In this document: one piece after another, positions 55,577 to 64,000 of the stretch
Position numbering within the stretch: the stretch's first letter is position 1
How the letters are laid out: each line of letters begins with the position of its first letter
Translations under genes and position numbers: made by a program
The notes under the pieces: generated by a model
Told to the model about the DNA's origin: nothing
Databases searched by the model: none
The model's input: the letters and a program-made list of their open reading frames with translations, nothing else
Assembly: GCF_010093595.1 (NCBI RefSeq)
Contig: NW_022985437.1
Coordinates: 707,380-771,379, forward strand
Length of the DNA: 64,000 nucleotides
From: Mytilinidion resinicola
Taxonomy: Eukaryota; Ascomycota; Dothideomycetes; Mytilinidiales; Mytilinidiaceae
Direction of reading: 5' to 3'

Positions 55577-56527
55577 TCAAGAGGCATTATGCTCTGCATT
55601 GGTAGTGGCAGCCTCTTCGGCTTTCTTGTATTTCGCGTAGCTCGAGTAAATTCCATAAGGCCCGTAGGTGCCGTAGCCATCCTGAATATGAGGCTTGCCG
55701 GCTTCATCCCGCTTCTGGTTCTGCACTGTGCCATCTATAGCTTTCGAGTAGCTCCCATACGATTGATATGGACGATAGGAACCGTAGTAGCTAAATGTAG
55801 TTTCGGTCTTAGGAGTGGCGCTATCGTCGCGCTTCTTGTTTTGTGCAGCTTCTTCCGCTGCAGATCGATACGATCCGTATGAGGTATACGGCCTGTAACT
55901 GCCGTAGTAGCCGAATGTTGTTTCAGTCTTGGCGTTGTCGGCATCGTTGCGCTTCTGATTTTGGACGCCCTCTTCCGCTTCTGACATTCCAGTTTCGGGA
56001 GTGGCTATGTTACCGCGCTTTTCATTCTGCGCTGCACCCTCCGTAGCCTTCGAGTAGCTTCCATACCATGTGTATGGGCGATAAGACCCGTAGACGCCAA
56101 ATGTCGCTTCTGTTTTGGCAGTAGCCATATCATCGCGCTTCTTGCTCTGAGCAGCTTCTTCCGCTGCATCTCGATACGATCCGTATGAGGCGTACGGCCT
56201 GTAGCTACCGTAGTAGCCGAACGTTGCTTCAGTCTCGGGATTGTCCGCATTGCTGCGCTTTTGGGACTGCTGCGTGGTGGCAGTATTTTCCGCGGATGAG
56301 CTGTAATGATCATAAGACTTGTATATTTGATATGGTCGGTAGCCGGTGTAAGTGCCATACTCAGTGAAGGTGGCTGCCTCTTCTGGAGTAGGGATAATTC
56401 TCCATGCTCGCGGATCAGCTTCTCTTTTCAATGGATTGATGAGGCGCCCGTTAGCAATTGGAGCAGCGATGACGGCCGTCGAGGCACCAATCACCAAGGC
56501 GGCGAGGAGGTCTCGGGTGAGATGCAT
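55577..56527 (-). CDS. Secreted Kex2-processed repeat precursor, dikaritin/UstA-like RiPP candidate
   Basis: ATG 56527 (preferred over the upstream in-frame 56629, since it starts directly with a signal peptide), 316 residues. Residues 1-22 form a signal peptide ending near AVIAA. Lys-Arg pairs at 34-35, 90-91, 130-131, 170-171, 192-193, 232-233 and 272-273 divide the rest into seven segments. Four segments are 40 residues long. The core is Tyr-rich: YGSYRPY, two variable residues, then YGSY. Segments 92-131 and 194-233 are most alike, as are 132-171 and 234-273, so a two-unit block was duplicated. Segment 172-193 has lost 18 residues including the whole core. The first (36-91) and last (274-316) segments are divergent. 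Signal peptide, tandem repeats, KR sites and a Tyr-rich core are the layout of UstA-type precursors. A UstYa-like gene lies divergently at 58307. The product is unknown. Confidence 0.85.
   Translation of the reverse strand: MHLTRDLLAALVIGASTAVIAAPIANGRLINPLKREADPRAWRIIPTPEEAATFTEYGTYTGYRPYQIYKSYDHYSSSAENTATTQQSQKRSNADNPETEATFGYYGSYRPYASYGSYRDAAEEAAQSKKRDDMATAKTEATFGVYGSYRPYTWYGSYSKATEGAAQNEKRGNIATPETGMSEAEEGVQNQKRNDADNAKTETTFGYYGSYRPYTSYGSYRSAAEEAAQNKKRDDSATPKTETTFSYYGSYRPYQSYGSYSKAIDGTVQNQKRDEAGKPHIQDGYGTYGPYGIYSSYAKYKKAEEAATTNAEHNAS
55709..56254 (-). repeat. 120-bp coding repeat array of the precursor gene
   Basis: Encodes residues 92-273. Four full 120-bp units and one 66-bp deleted unit, each ending in an AAGCG-type Lys-Arg codon pair. 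The recurrent plus-strand signature is CGATAC...TCGTATG or CTTCGAGTAGCTYCCATA. Units are diverged enough that the array is not brand-new. Confidence 0.85.
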
Positions 56528-58306
56528 GACAAGACTTGAGGAAATTGCGTTCTCTGAAACGATTGAAGAAATGAAGTGAGCGAAAGGCCACAGGCTCTGA
56601 GGAAGAAATTCGGGCTGGGAGAGCCACATTTAAATGGAATATACATCTTCTAGAGACAGAGTTCGATGAGACAATCGGCGATACGAATACCGACATGACA
56701 CAGGCATAGACTTTGGAACTCCATGAGCCCAGTGTGTCGTATGGTGCTAGTCGAGTAGATGTCGAATTACAGCTCGCCGAATGCTTTTCGAGCTTCGCGT
56801 GATTCCAGTGTTGTTCCACCATTGGGCCACGCTAGGAGGCACCTTTTAGCAATCAAAAGAGGCAAAGTAATACCTCATAATAGACCTAGGATTATCAAGG
56901 ACGTCGGGAAGTCGGTATAACTTATTGGACGAATGATTGTGAAACTGTAAATGAAGACTTGGCATACGCGGGTAGGGTCCGTGGCTATCCTAAGAAACCT
57001 TTTCCCATTGGCGAAATACGATATAGACGTCTGACTTCACGCCACGATACTCAACATATCGGCGACAAGACGTTCCACGGCGCAATTGGAGAGATGCGGT
57101 GAGGATGCTGTGCTGCGAAGGATGGCCATGTGTTGAGCCTACGAGCAACGACAGGCGGATCTGGAATAGTGGCTGTCAAGCTGTGGTCTAGAATCAAGTT
57201 GCTGCGAGAACCCGAGTTATCCGTGACGACTTGCCCTACAAGGATGGAGGCGTAGCGCTTTCCTTTCGAGGAAGCGTCAAAGAAATCGATGAAGAAACAA
57301 AGGGGAAGGGTTGATGAGAAGTTCGGCATAGGATAGTCAGCCGCACCAATCGGACTCCAGATTTTCCGGTCCGATGGTATCTTTGGTACCTCTTCGTTTG
57401 CGCCAGCAACGCATCTGTTGGAACTACATAGCACTGTGATTCCGGTAGTGGACTCCTGACATCGGGATCCCGCAGCCATGTACCTGTCAACCCACAAAAT
57501 CCCAGGGGGCCACGCAGGGCCCGGGAGAGCCGCGTGATGTTGTCTGCCTTCACTGCTCAGCCTGGACGGGGAACCATGTTGTCCATGTACTACTGCCGTT
57601 TGCAGACGGCCGAATGTTCTCCCCGGCTTCTGCGGCATCGAAGGTATATCGTAGGTATATCAGAGGGCTGTTATTAATCAAGAAGTCAGACGTTTCGCAC
57701 AGCCTACGGTATGGTGAAGGAGGTACGGTCCTTAGTCTGTACATACAAACCCCCACTATTCTACCCGCTCCTAATTGCTAGGTACCATCTCCTAGAGTCA
57801 CTGAGTCAGGTAACGAGTCATTTAAGAGCTTCAAACTTCTATGTAAGATTCTGCTGCGACGGAACTGACATGCCGGCTACTGTTTGGGACAGTTCATCAA
57901 TACGCCACAAGCAATCCTGAAGAAACACAGGGTTCAGTATGAGGCACAGCAGCTGGCAAGTGATTTTGAATCTAGATGATGATAATCTGGGAATTTAACT
58001 GCTTCGAAGCTGTGTACTATTGCACTCTTCACTGAGTCTAGCAAACCTCAAAGGTCAGCCTACAGAAATGGCGTGCTACACGGATGGTTGCAGGAGCCGA
58101 GAGAATGTCATCCATTTGATGATCTACTGAACGACATTTGCGCTAATCTGTGTAATCGAACTAACAATTACCTAATTTTGCTTCGACTTATGTTCAAAAA
58201 TTCTCAGTAAAGCTCAACAGGTGCCTTCCTCCCTTCAATTTATCTAACACAGCGTCACCCTTCACTCTCTACTTCATTCTTGATATCCATGCGAGCTTTG
58301 ATGTAA
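56528..58306. other. Divergent intergenic region of the RiPP-like pair
   Basis: 1.8 kb between precursor and UstYa-like starts. On the minus strand, an A/T-rich ATTTAAATGGAATATAC segment at 56627-56643, about 100 bp before the precursor ATG, may hold its core promoter. A 195-codon minus-strand ORF (57051-57638) and overlapping frames show no family feature. I cannot exclude a diverged small tailoring gene here. Confidence 0.4.
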
Positions 58307-59388
58307 ATGCTCACTATGTTTGGCCAACTCGTGAGAAGTTCTATCAGGTTCACACCAGTCTCTCAGAAAGAAGACAACGAGGCCCTGCTTCCGTGTCCTT
58401 CTTGTAGCGCCTCCTCTGAAATCAAACGATCACCACATCAACCTTCTGCAACTTGGTACTTCTTGAAGACGTATGCCCCTCTGGTCCTCCTAACGACTGC
58501 GTCGGGTCTCTTAGGGATATGGTTGGGCAATAATTGGGTTTTGAACCCCGACAAATTTTGCATTTGGCACACTTCCCAGTATTGTACGTCTTGTTGCCTT
58601 TGATCTGGACCAAGAGCTGATACCTTGCGTATAGCTCCTATAGTTGAAGACGTGGACCTTCATTATGAAACGATTCGCTTCAACGGTTCTTTGCTCAAAG
58701 CAAACATTTTCAGGGGCGCCGCGAGCCCCGAGGTCGATGCAGCATGGGAGTCACTGGGGGTCAACTGTAGGTACCAAGCAGAGATCCCCAACAGTCAAAA
58801 ATACTGAAACTTATCCTCAGACCGTGCCATGGTGGTTCCAGCAGATCAAGCAACTCAATCCGGCATCCTTCCGGATCAAGTGAAAGTCAGCCAACGATAC
58901 GGGGGCGGGTTTCCTGCCAATGTAGAAGGTTTGCATCACTTGCACTGCTTGGTAAGTCATTACTCACGCAACATAACCAATACTTGTGCTCAAGGCGTTG
59001 CTGGTCATGGTTTCTAATCATTCTGCTGTAGAACCTGCTCCGTAAAGCGCTGACATGGAACTACGACTACTACCATGAACAAGGCGAGGGGCCATTCACG
59101 AATTCAGACTACGTGATCCGTTATCATACCACACACTGCCTAGACATCCTCCGCCAACAGCTCATGTGTACCGTTGATGTTGGTGTCCTGGGACAGATCT
59201 GGTATCATCCCGAAGGCAATCCCATAGAGCCGTTTGTCGACTTCCATACGAAACACAAATGCCGGAACTTCGAGGCGGTAAGGGCATGGGCGGAGAAGCA
59301 TCAGTTGCCTCCTGAAGAGAAAGTCGATATGCAGCATTTCTATGAATTGCCGAAAGAGGGAGACAGGATTGTTTCTGAGATTCCATGA
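58307..59388 (+). CDS. DUF3328 / UstYa-like protein, probable RiPP-modifying oxidase
   Basis: Exons 58307-58583, 58635-58766, 58821-58951 and 59032-59388 (introns 51, 54 and 80 nt), 298 residues. Residues 1-55 are cytosolic; one transmembrane helix lies at about 56-75 (APLVLLTTASGLLGIWLG), making it a type II membrane protein with a lumenal domain. The domain shows the family order: 'IVEDVDLHYETIRFNGSLL', 'AAWESLGVNYRAM', 'QRYGGGFPANVEGLHHLHCL', then 'RYHTTHCLDILRQ' and 'CTVDVGVLGQIW'. The two HxxHC motifs (HHLHC 175-179, HTTHC 212-216) are the hallmark of UstYa/UstYb. These are needed for oxidative macrocyclisation of dikaritin peptides such as ustiloxin, phomopsin and asperipin. DUF3328 proteins also occur in other pathways, but the neighbouring precursor supports a RiPP role. 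Confidence 0.9.
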
Positions 59389-59524
59389 TACTAGCGTCGA
59401 AGGGATGCCCAGAATGAAATTCTCCATAGCTGAATCATTGCTCTCTACAATACGTATCTAAGAATCTGATCCTCTGTTATACCTCCCAAAGGACCACATC
59501 AACTTCTCGTGAAGGGGGTTCGTA

Positions 59525-59532
59525 TCACGTGA
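59525..59532. promoter_or_regulatory. TCACGTGA element upstream of SEN15
   Basis: Perfect 8-bp palindrome about 115 bp before the SEN15 start codon, a normal position for a fungal bHLH site. Binding is inferred from the motif only. Confidence 0.5.
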
Positions 59533-59646
59533 TCTCGCGGAATAGATTTCGCCAAGAAGAATCCAGTCACCTCAAATCTTCAACCGTCGAACTTCCCTGA
59601 AGACGACACCATTCACTTAGGCTTCGACAACTCGCAGTACCTCGAC

Positions 59647-60255
59647 ATGACTACCTCTGCTGCGGCATCGCTTCCTACACCATCTCCTCTCACGAAATTC
59701 TTCTCTTCCAATCCCACTAGTGACCCCCTCCAAACCCTAGCCCTCCAGATCCAGCACAACCTCACTCATCAACACGCCTGGACCGCAACACGCCTCCACA
59801 CACACTCTACAATCACAAACGCTCCTCTCCCGCGCCCGTTACTATCGGGCTTGCCCCCGCTGCGGCTATATACCCATCCAGATGAGCAAGTTCAATTGCT
59901 GAAAGAGGCGGAAGCGAGGAGGAAAGCCGGGAGGACGAAGCAAGCCGAGAAGCACACCGATGCCCAGGAGGAGAAAGACGAAGCAGAACCTGAAGGATTG
60001 GACGTGCATGCCGAACCGGAGCGCGAATGGGTATTACCAATGCGGTTGAGCGAGCGGTGGAGCTTGAAGAGGTTGGCGGAGGTGTTCGACGCGATCGAGC
60101 TTACTCCTCCACCTGGTACTGAACACGAGGCGGGTGAGGAGAAGGAGAGCAAATGGAGAACAGCTAAGAGGGTGGTGTTGGCGACGGTCGATTCGGATAG
60201 CACGGTGGTTTATTATATCGTGCATGATGGGGTTGTGAAACCGAGGCAGAATTAA
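59647..60255 (+). CDS. SEN15: tRNA-splicing endonuclease subunit Sen15
   Basis: Intronless, 202 residues, ATG 59647 (GACATGAC). N-terminal part 'DPLQTLALQIQHNLTHQHAWT', then 'LPRPLLSGLPPLRLYTHPDEQ', a charged low-complexity insert, 'EWVLPMRLSERWSLKRLAEVFDAIE', and the end 'VVLATVDSDSTVVYYIVHDGVVKPRQN'. The last segment is the fungal Sen15 signature. Sen15 is a structural, non-catalytic subunit of the Sen2-Sen34-Sen54-Sen15 complex that removes introns from pre-tRNAs. The Glu/Ala-rich insert is a usual place of length variation. No damage seen. Confidence 0.9.
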   Translation: MTTSAAASLPTPSPLTKFFSSNPTSDPLQTLALQIQHNLTHQHAWTATRLHTHSTITNAPLPRPLLSGLPPLRLYTHPDEQVQLLKEAEARRKAGRTKQAEKHTDAQEEKDEAEPEGLDVHAEPEREWVLPMRLSERWSLKRLAEVFDAIELTPPPGTEHEAGEEKESKWRTAKRVVLATVDSDSTVVYYIVHDGVVKPRQN

Positions 60256-61453
60256 AGAGTTGGAGACAAAGAGTCCTGTTCACGCGCCCTTATGCCTCCA
60301 AAGTCACTGGGCGCTTCCCAATTATCGCTCCCTTTGCGTCTTCAAGGATTGACCGCAAAGAAGGTATGGTAACGCTCGGCTTCTATGAGTGGTAGAGAAC
60401 GCCTATGTGTTCCTAAGGAACTGGGTGCTTTCCCCGTAGGCTGTCTGTAGACCCAGAGTACTTTTTCAAGGAAAGAGGCCGAAATTGGTATCGGATGTAA
60501 CAGCTCACGCTAAATAGGTGGCCCTCAATTGGCGAGAGAAGATGCCAAAGACCACACCTTTCAATCCCTGAAGCATACAGAGAATGATGAAACACAAATC
60601 TGAAATTATGGCTCAAAAGGGTAGGTCCGTTCTTTCGATCTTAAAGTCAGAAGATTGGCACTAAGTAACAACGTCACCGTATCTCCGTTGAATCAGTGAG
60701 TACAAATAAATCAAGTCCTGTTCCGATACCAGAGTCAAACACGAGACTCTTGCTAAATCCTCGGTCTATTTGGGTACATTTCGTCTATATTACAATACAT
60801 CCAGTCGAGTGCGGTACCTCCGGACTCTGCTCTATTCCGTGACGATGTATTGCTTGCATGCATAGTGTACCTCTTAACATACAGTCAGTATTCAAAGAAA
60901 TCTTTCTATGCGGTCGCCTCCACCTATATATGCAGCTCTGCCATGATTGACTAATGGTGAGTTAATCAGACGCTTTACTACCACGCTGGGCGGGAAAAAG
61001 GTGGCGCACTCAGAGTCCTCTTCTGGGTGTACATCTGTCTGCCAGTGCTTGGAGTGCTTCAACGACATTTAAAATCGTCCAAGGTAAAGAGCTTCCATCA
61101 CGCTCAAATTTCTGTGAATGCATTGAGGCAACCCAAGCAGTGGCATACAGGTGTACACACTCACCGCGCGGCTTGTTTAAACTCGGAGTGCCACTGTTTT
61201 CATGCTCTGCGCGACTACCAAGGGTCAAGACTATACGTCTCTCCCATCATCATTTTGCAACATCCTTTTCGCAAGAGCGTCCCTCTGTAAGAGTGTTGTA
61301 TTCATAGTATTGTGCACATCAGGCTCATGAACGCTAAATAATGACCACTCGACTACTCCACCCCACCCCTACGCAGCAAGCATGCCAACCATCATGTATA
61401 TATCACTACTACACCCACCCAGTCCATGACATAACCACCATCTCATCCGCACT
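60256..61453. other. 1.2-kb convergent intergenic region
   Basis: Between the ends of SEN15 and the GLTP gene. Only short ORFs with no coding character. No tRNA or repeat recognised. Confidence 0.45.
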
Positions 61454-62220
61454 CTACCACTTCGCCTCCTTCCGTGCCAAGAACTCCTTCAACACAGTCA
61501 CAACCTTCTCCAGGGCCTCTAGCCACGGCACAAGCGCCGCCTGCACTTTATCCTGATCCGCGCCCAGTTTGGCATAGAAGTTATCTCGGTAGGGCGTCGC
61601 GCTCATGGCGGCGTTGAAGACGGGCTTGATGAGGAAGGAGTGGTGCGGCTTGAGGGTGTTGGAGTAGGCGGAGCGGAAGGAGGCGGAGAGTTCTTCCGAC
61701 GTGTCGTTTAGGTTGGCACGGAGGGCTTGAGCGGTGAAGTCGAGGCCGCTGGCGATAGTGTTAGTGATGATTGGTAGGGGGGAGAGAAGCGGGGGAGCGT
61801 ACCGGACTAGCCATAGGAGCCCCTCGGTCGCTGTGTGCTTCTTCCCCTTCAGCTCATTCAGGACGAGGTCTTGGAGGGTCTCGGATACAGCGGGAGCGGC
61901 GAGTTGGCGGTCGCGGATCTTCTTGACGTTGCCTAGCATGTCGTTCTTGACGGGAGTGAAGGCTATGGAGCCCAGGACGTCTGGGGGAAAGAGGGCAGAT
62001 TAGCATTTGAACCCAATCTAGCTATGCAGACTTTGATGTAGCCTCATAGAAGCATCCAGAATTATTAGAACCTACCAAATAGTGTAGTCAAGCTCTCCGC
62101 AGCCTCGAGGAACTCTGTGGTGGGAACAGCATTGTCCTTCCCCGACTCGACTGGGACATCGACGAAGCTCTTCTTGAGCGTGTCGAAGAAAGTTCCATTG
62201 GGAGGGTAGGCAGCGGCCAT
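61454..62220 (-). CDS. het-c2: Glycolipid transfer protein, HET-C2 type
   Basis: Exons 62076-62220, 61803-61980 and 61454-61748; introns of 95 and 54 nt; 205 residues, the normal GLTP length. Recognised by 'TTEFLEAAESLTTLFDVLGSIAFTPVKNDMLGNV' with the Asp-Asn (DxxxN) headgroup-binding pair, 'TATEGLLWLVRGLDFTAQAL' with the conserved Trp and Arg, and 'LKPHHSFLIKPVFNAAMSATPYR' with the conserved His. These residues bind the sugar and amide of glycosphingolipids. The protein moves glycolipids between membranes. In Podospora anserina this gene (het-c) is an allorecognition locus whose alleles are sensed by NLR proteins, so variation in it can be functional. No damage seen. Confidence 0.93.
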
Positions 62221-62544
62221 GATTGCTATGCTCAGCTCAATTGTTCAGCTTTGAGGTTCTAAGGGTAAGATTGAGGATTCGTGGAGCTTGGAGGTGACGG
62301 GACGAAGCTCCCTTCAAGGTTGGAAAGCGGTGTGCGAGGGGCTGGCAGCGGGGCCGTTTCTGGGCAGGGGCCAGATGCGTCAGCTAGCGGACCATGTGTA
62401 AATATAGATACCAGTGAACGTGTGGAGAATACACTGTCATTACTCTATATGAAGTTCCTTCCAACTCCTTGCTAATATAAATGGTATCAAATGCGCTGTG
62501 TTCGCTCATGAAAATCAGAAATCACCCCAGAACCCGCTCCATCC
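62221..62544. other. Intergenic, no gene seen
   Basis: Promoter side of the GLTP gene and 3' side of the GH76 gene. Confidence 0.45.
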
Positions 62545-63663
62545 TCATGCAAAAAAGCGAATCGCGCGCTTCTTCCCCTTTGGCAATACCAACAGCCCAC
62601 TCACGCTCTCTAGTGTTGTCATTTTGTCACCGAATCCCACACTATCACTGAAATCTCCAGCCATTGTGTTTGCGGCGGGCGTCAGGATCGACGCGACCGT
62701 GTCCGCAGTTTCTGGTAATATGGCAGCGGTTTTCGCGAGGAGACTGGCGAGAACAGCCTTGAAGCTCTGCTGATCCAGGTCGCAGTTGTTGCCTTTTTCG
62801 CAGAAGGGCTCGTAGAGGTTTCCGTTGAGGGTGAAGGTGTCTTTGATGTGCCCCAGGAAGCCATTGACACGATCGACCCACTTGTGGTCGCCGGTCTGAG
62901 ACGCCATGACTGCGGAGCCGTACATGACCGTTGCGATGTTGTAACTCCATTCGTTGTGATTGACATCAATGCAACCTGATCCCTTGGAGTCATCCGTTCC
63001 ATCGAAAACCGCGAATGTCTGCACGTCGATCAGACCAACACTGACGAGCCAGTCATACGCCGCGTCGGCAATTTCGGAAGCTGCCTGGTCCTTGTTGTAG
63101 AGGGCGAGGCGGGCAGCTAGCTCGAAGTAACCGGCCGTCGCAATGGTAGACTTGTAGTCGTAGCCGTTTTCGTTAGGGTTGATTTTCCACTTCATGCCCC
63201 CCTTGCAGCGAGTTGTGTCCCACCGGCCTTTCTGCTCATTGTAGACATTCGTTGCGAAATCAACCCACTTCGGTTGTCCAGCAGGCGGGTCGGAAATCTT
63301 ATATTCAGCAGCCGACATGGCGAGGCGTCCCCACCAAGCTTGGTCGTCATTTGCAACACCAACACCTTGCATCATGAAGTCGTTGGCGGAAGTTGCTTGT
63401 GAAAGTATGCCTGCCAAAACAATGTGCTCGTAAGAGGCGTCACCGGTGTTGTGCTGATACGAGACGAGAGCGCTCAAGGAATTTGCGGACTCCCACCAAT
63501 ATGCTGGCGCAGGAAGCAGGCCAGCGGGACACATAGATGCCAATGATCTGGCGAAATCTGCTGAGCCGGTCTTGATGGAGGGGGAACTCGTGGCATCGAG
63601 GGAAAAGGAAGTGGCCTTGCAAGCTAGGGCTGCAAGGACGAGTGTGAGAGATTGGGTCCACAT
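62545..63663 (-). CDS. Secreted glycoside hydrolase family 76 (alpha-1,6-mannanase, Dcw1/Dfg5-like)
   Basis: ATG 63663, intronless, 372 residues. Signal peptide at residues 1-19 (SLTLVLAALACKATSF). The (alpha/alpha)6 domain carries 'CPAGLLPAPAYWWESANSLSALVSYQ', 'VGVANDDQAWWGRLAMSAAEY' with the adjacent catalytic Asp106-Asp107, 'CKGGMKWKINPNENGYDYKSTIATAGYFELAARLAL', 'HNEWSYNIATVMYGSAVM' and 'NLYEPFCEKGNNCDLDQQSFKAVLASLLAKT'. Family members cut alpha-1,6-mannan; fungal Dcw1/Dfg5 link GPI-mannoproteins to wall glucan. Those are usually GPI-anchored, but here the protein ends in a basic KGKKRAIRFFA without a hydrophobic tail, so it is probably free or wall-bound. An in-frame upstream ATG (63732) would hide the signal peptide. 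Confidence 0.92.
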   Translation of the reverse strand: MWTQSLTLVLAALACKATSFSLDATSSPSIKTGSADFARSLASMCPAGLLPAPAYWWESANSLSALVSYQHNTGDASYEHIVLAGILSQATSANDFMMQGVGVANDDQAWWGRLAMSAAEYKISDPPAGQPKWVDFATNVYNEQKGRWDTTRCKGGMKWKINPNENGYDYKSTIATAGYFELAARLALYNKDQAASEIADAAYDWLVSVGLIDVQTFAVFDGTDDSKGSGCIDVNHNEWSYNIATVMYGSAVMASQTGDHKWVDRVNGFLGHIKDTFTLNGNLYEPFCEKGNNCDLDQQSFKAVLASLLAKTAAILPETADTVASILTPAANTMAGDFSDSVGFGDKMTTLESVSGLLVLPKGKKRAIRFFA

Positions 63664-64000
63664 AATGAGGATGTTGTCGACTAGTGGATAAGAGGACGTA
63701 ATGAACTTCGACAAAAGTACAAGAGAATACAATAGCTGTAATCAAGAGAAGAAGACGAAAACAAAAAGAGCAATAGAGATTAGGATATAAGGGTCTAGGC
63801 TACGTTCCGATTGTTGTGGATCCATGAGCGGAATGCGGTTCCATCGAAACCTTTATAGAACCTCAACTTCACCATTGGGGCTGAGAGCTGTTGAGGCCGG
63901 CTCTGTCTAGGCGACAGAATCAATGATATTCTGCACTTACTGGCTTGGAGGGATAGGAAAGTGCAGTGGCCCAAGCCTCATCTGAGTCGTATCCAGATAT
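63664..64000. other. Upstream region of the GH76 gene
   Basis: No gene seen up to the window end. Purine-rich segment GAAGAAGACGAAAACAAAAA near 63747-63766. Confidence 0.45.

Noticed and set aside
57051..57638. 195-codon minus-strand ORF between the precursor and UstYa-like genes
   Set aside because: No tailoring-enzyme motif, odd composition, and competing frames of similar length; kept only as a note in the intergenic entry.
1..64000. Reassignment of TAG to a sense codon as an explanation of the in-frame TAGs
   Set aside because: Intact conserved genes such as ARP1 and the MAPKK end in TAG, so TAG is a normal stop here.

Overview
This window is nuclear DNA of a filamentous ascomycete. Genes sit on both strands, most are split by short introns (about 45-100 nt, GT...AG, with CTRAY-type branch sites such as GCTAAC), and the gene families are fungal: Zn2Cys6 regulator, HET-C2/GLTP, UstYa-like protein, Mkk2-type MAPKK, Par32-like and GH76 proteins. 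A nuclear gene for ATP synthase subunit 8, normally mitochondrial, suggests a dothideomycete of the Pleosporales type. That placement is inference.

Layout. 0-7 kb: the end of a probable transporter, a broken ankyrin-repeat gene, an acyl-CoA thioesterase-like gene, nuclear ATP8 and a small membrane-protein candidate. 7-15 kb: accessory, gene-poor DNA with a repeat-containing coiled-coil gene, a truncated kinase, weak orphan ORFs and an interrupted LaeA-like methyltransferase. 15-28.6 kb: two SDRs, ARP1 (dynactin), a Par32-like protein, a zinc alcohol dehydrogenase and orphan genes. 29-32.9 kb: a decayed F-box gene and long non-coding stretches. 33-50 kb: mostly conserved genes (Mkk2-type MAPKK, DJ-1/PfpI protein, DBP8 helicase, MIP channel, ribosomal protein eS7, GST, CCCH protein) with several orphans. 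50-54 kb: a large Zn2Cys6 regulator.

The most interesting locus is 55.5-59.4 kb. A secreted precursor with a signal peptide and tandem 40-residue repeats, each ending in a Lys-Arg (Kex2-type) site and carrying a Tyr-rich core, is divergently paired with a DUF3328/UstYa-like gene containing two HxxHC motifs. This is the hallmark of dikaritin-type fungal RiPP pathways (ustiloxin, phomopsin, asperipin), here in minimal form and with a core I do not recognise. The rest of the window holds SEN15, HET-C2/GLTP and a GH76 mannanase.

A second theme is gene decay. Three coding regions (ankyrin gene, methyltransferase, F-box gene) are interrupted by in-frame TAG codons, and an orphan gene at 17.7-18.8 kb has an ambiguous TAG. 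CAG-to-TAG changes would fit RIP-like CpA-to-TpA mutation, but this is untested. Exon boundaries were placed by eye from splice signals, reading phase and family continuity.
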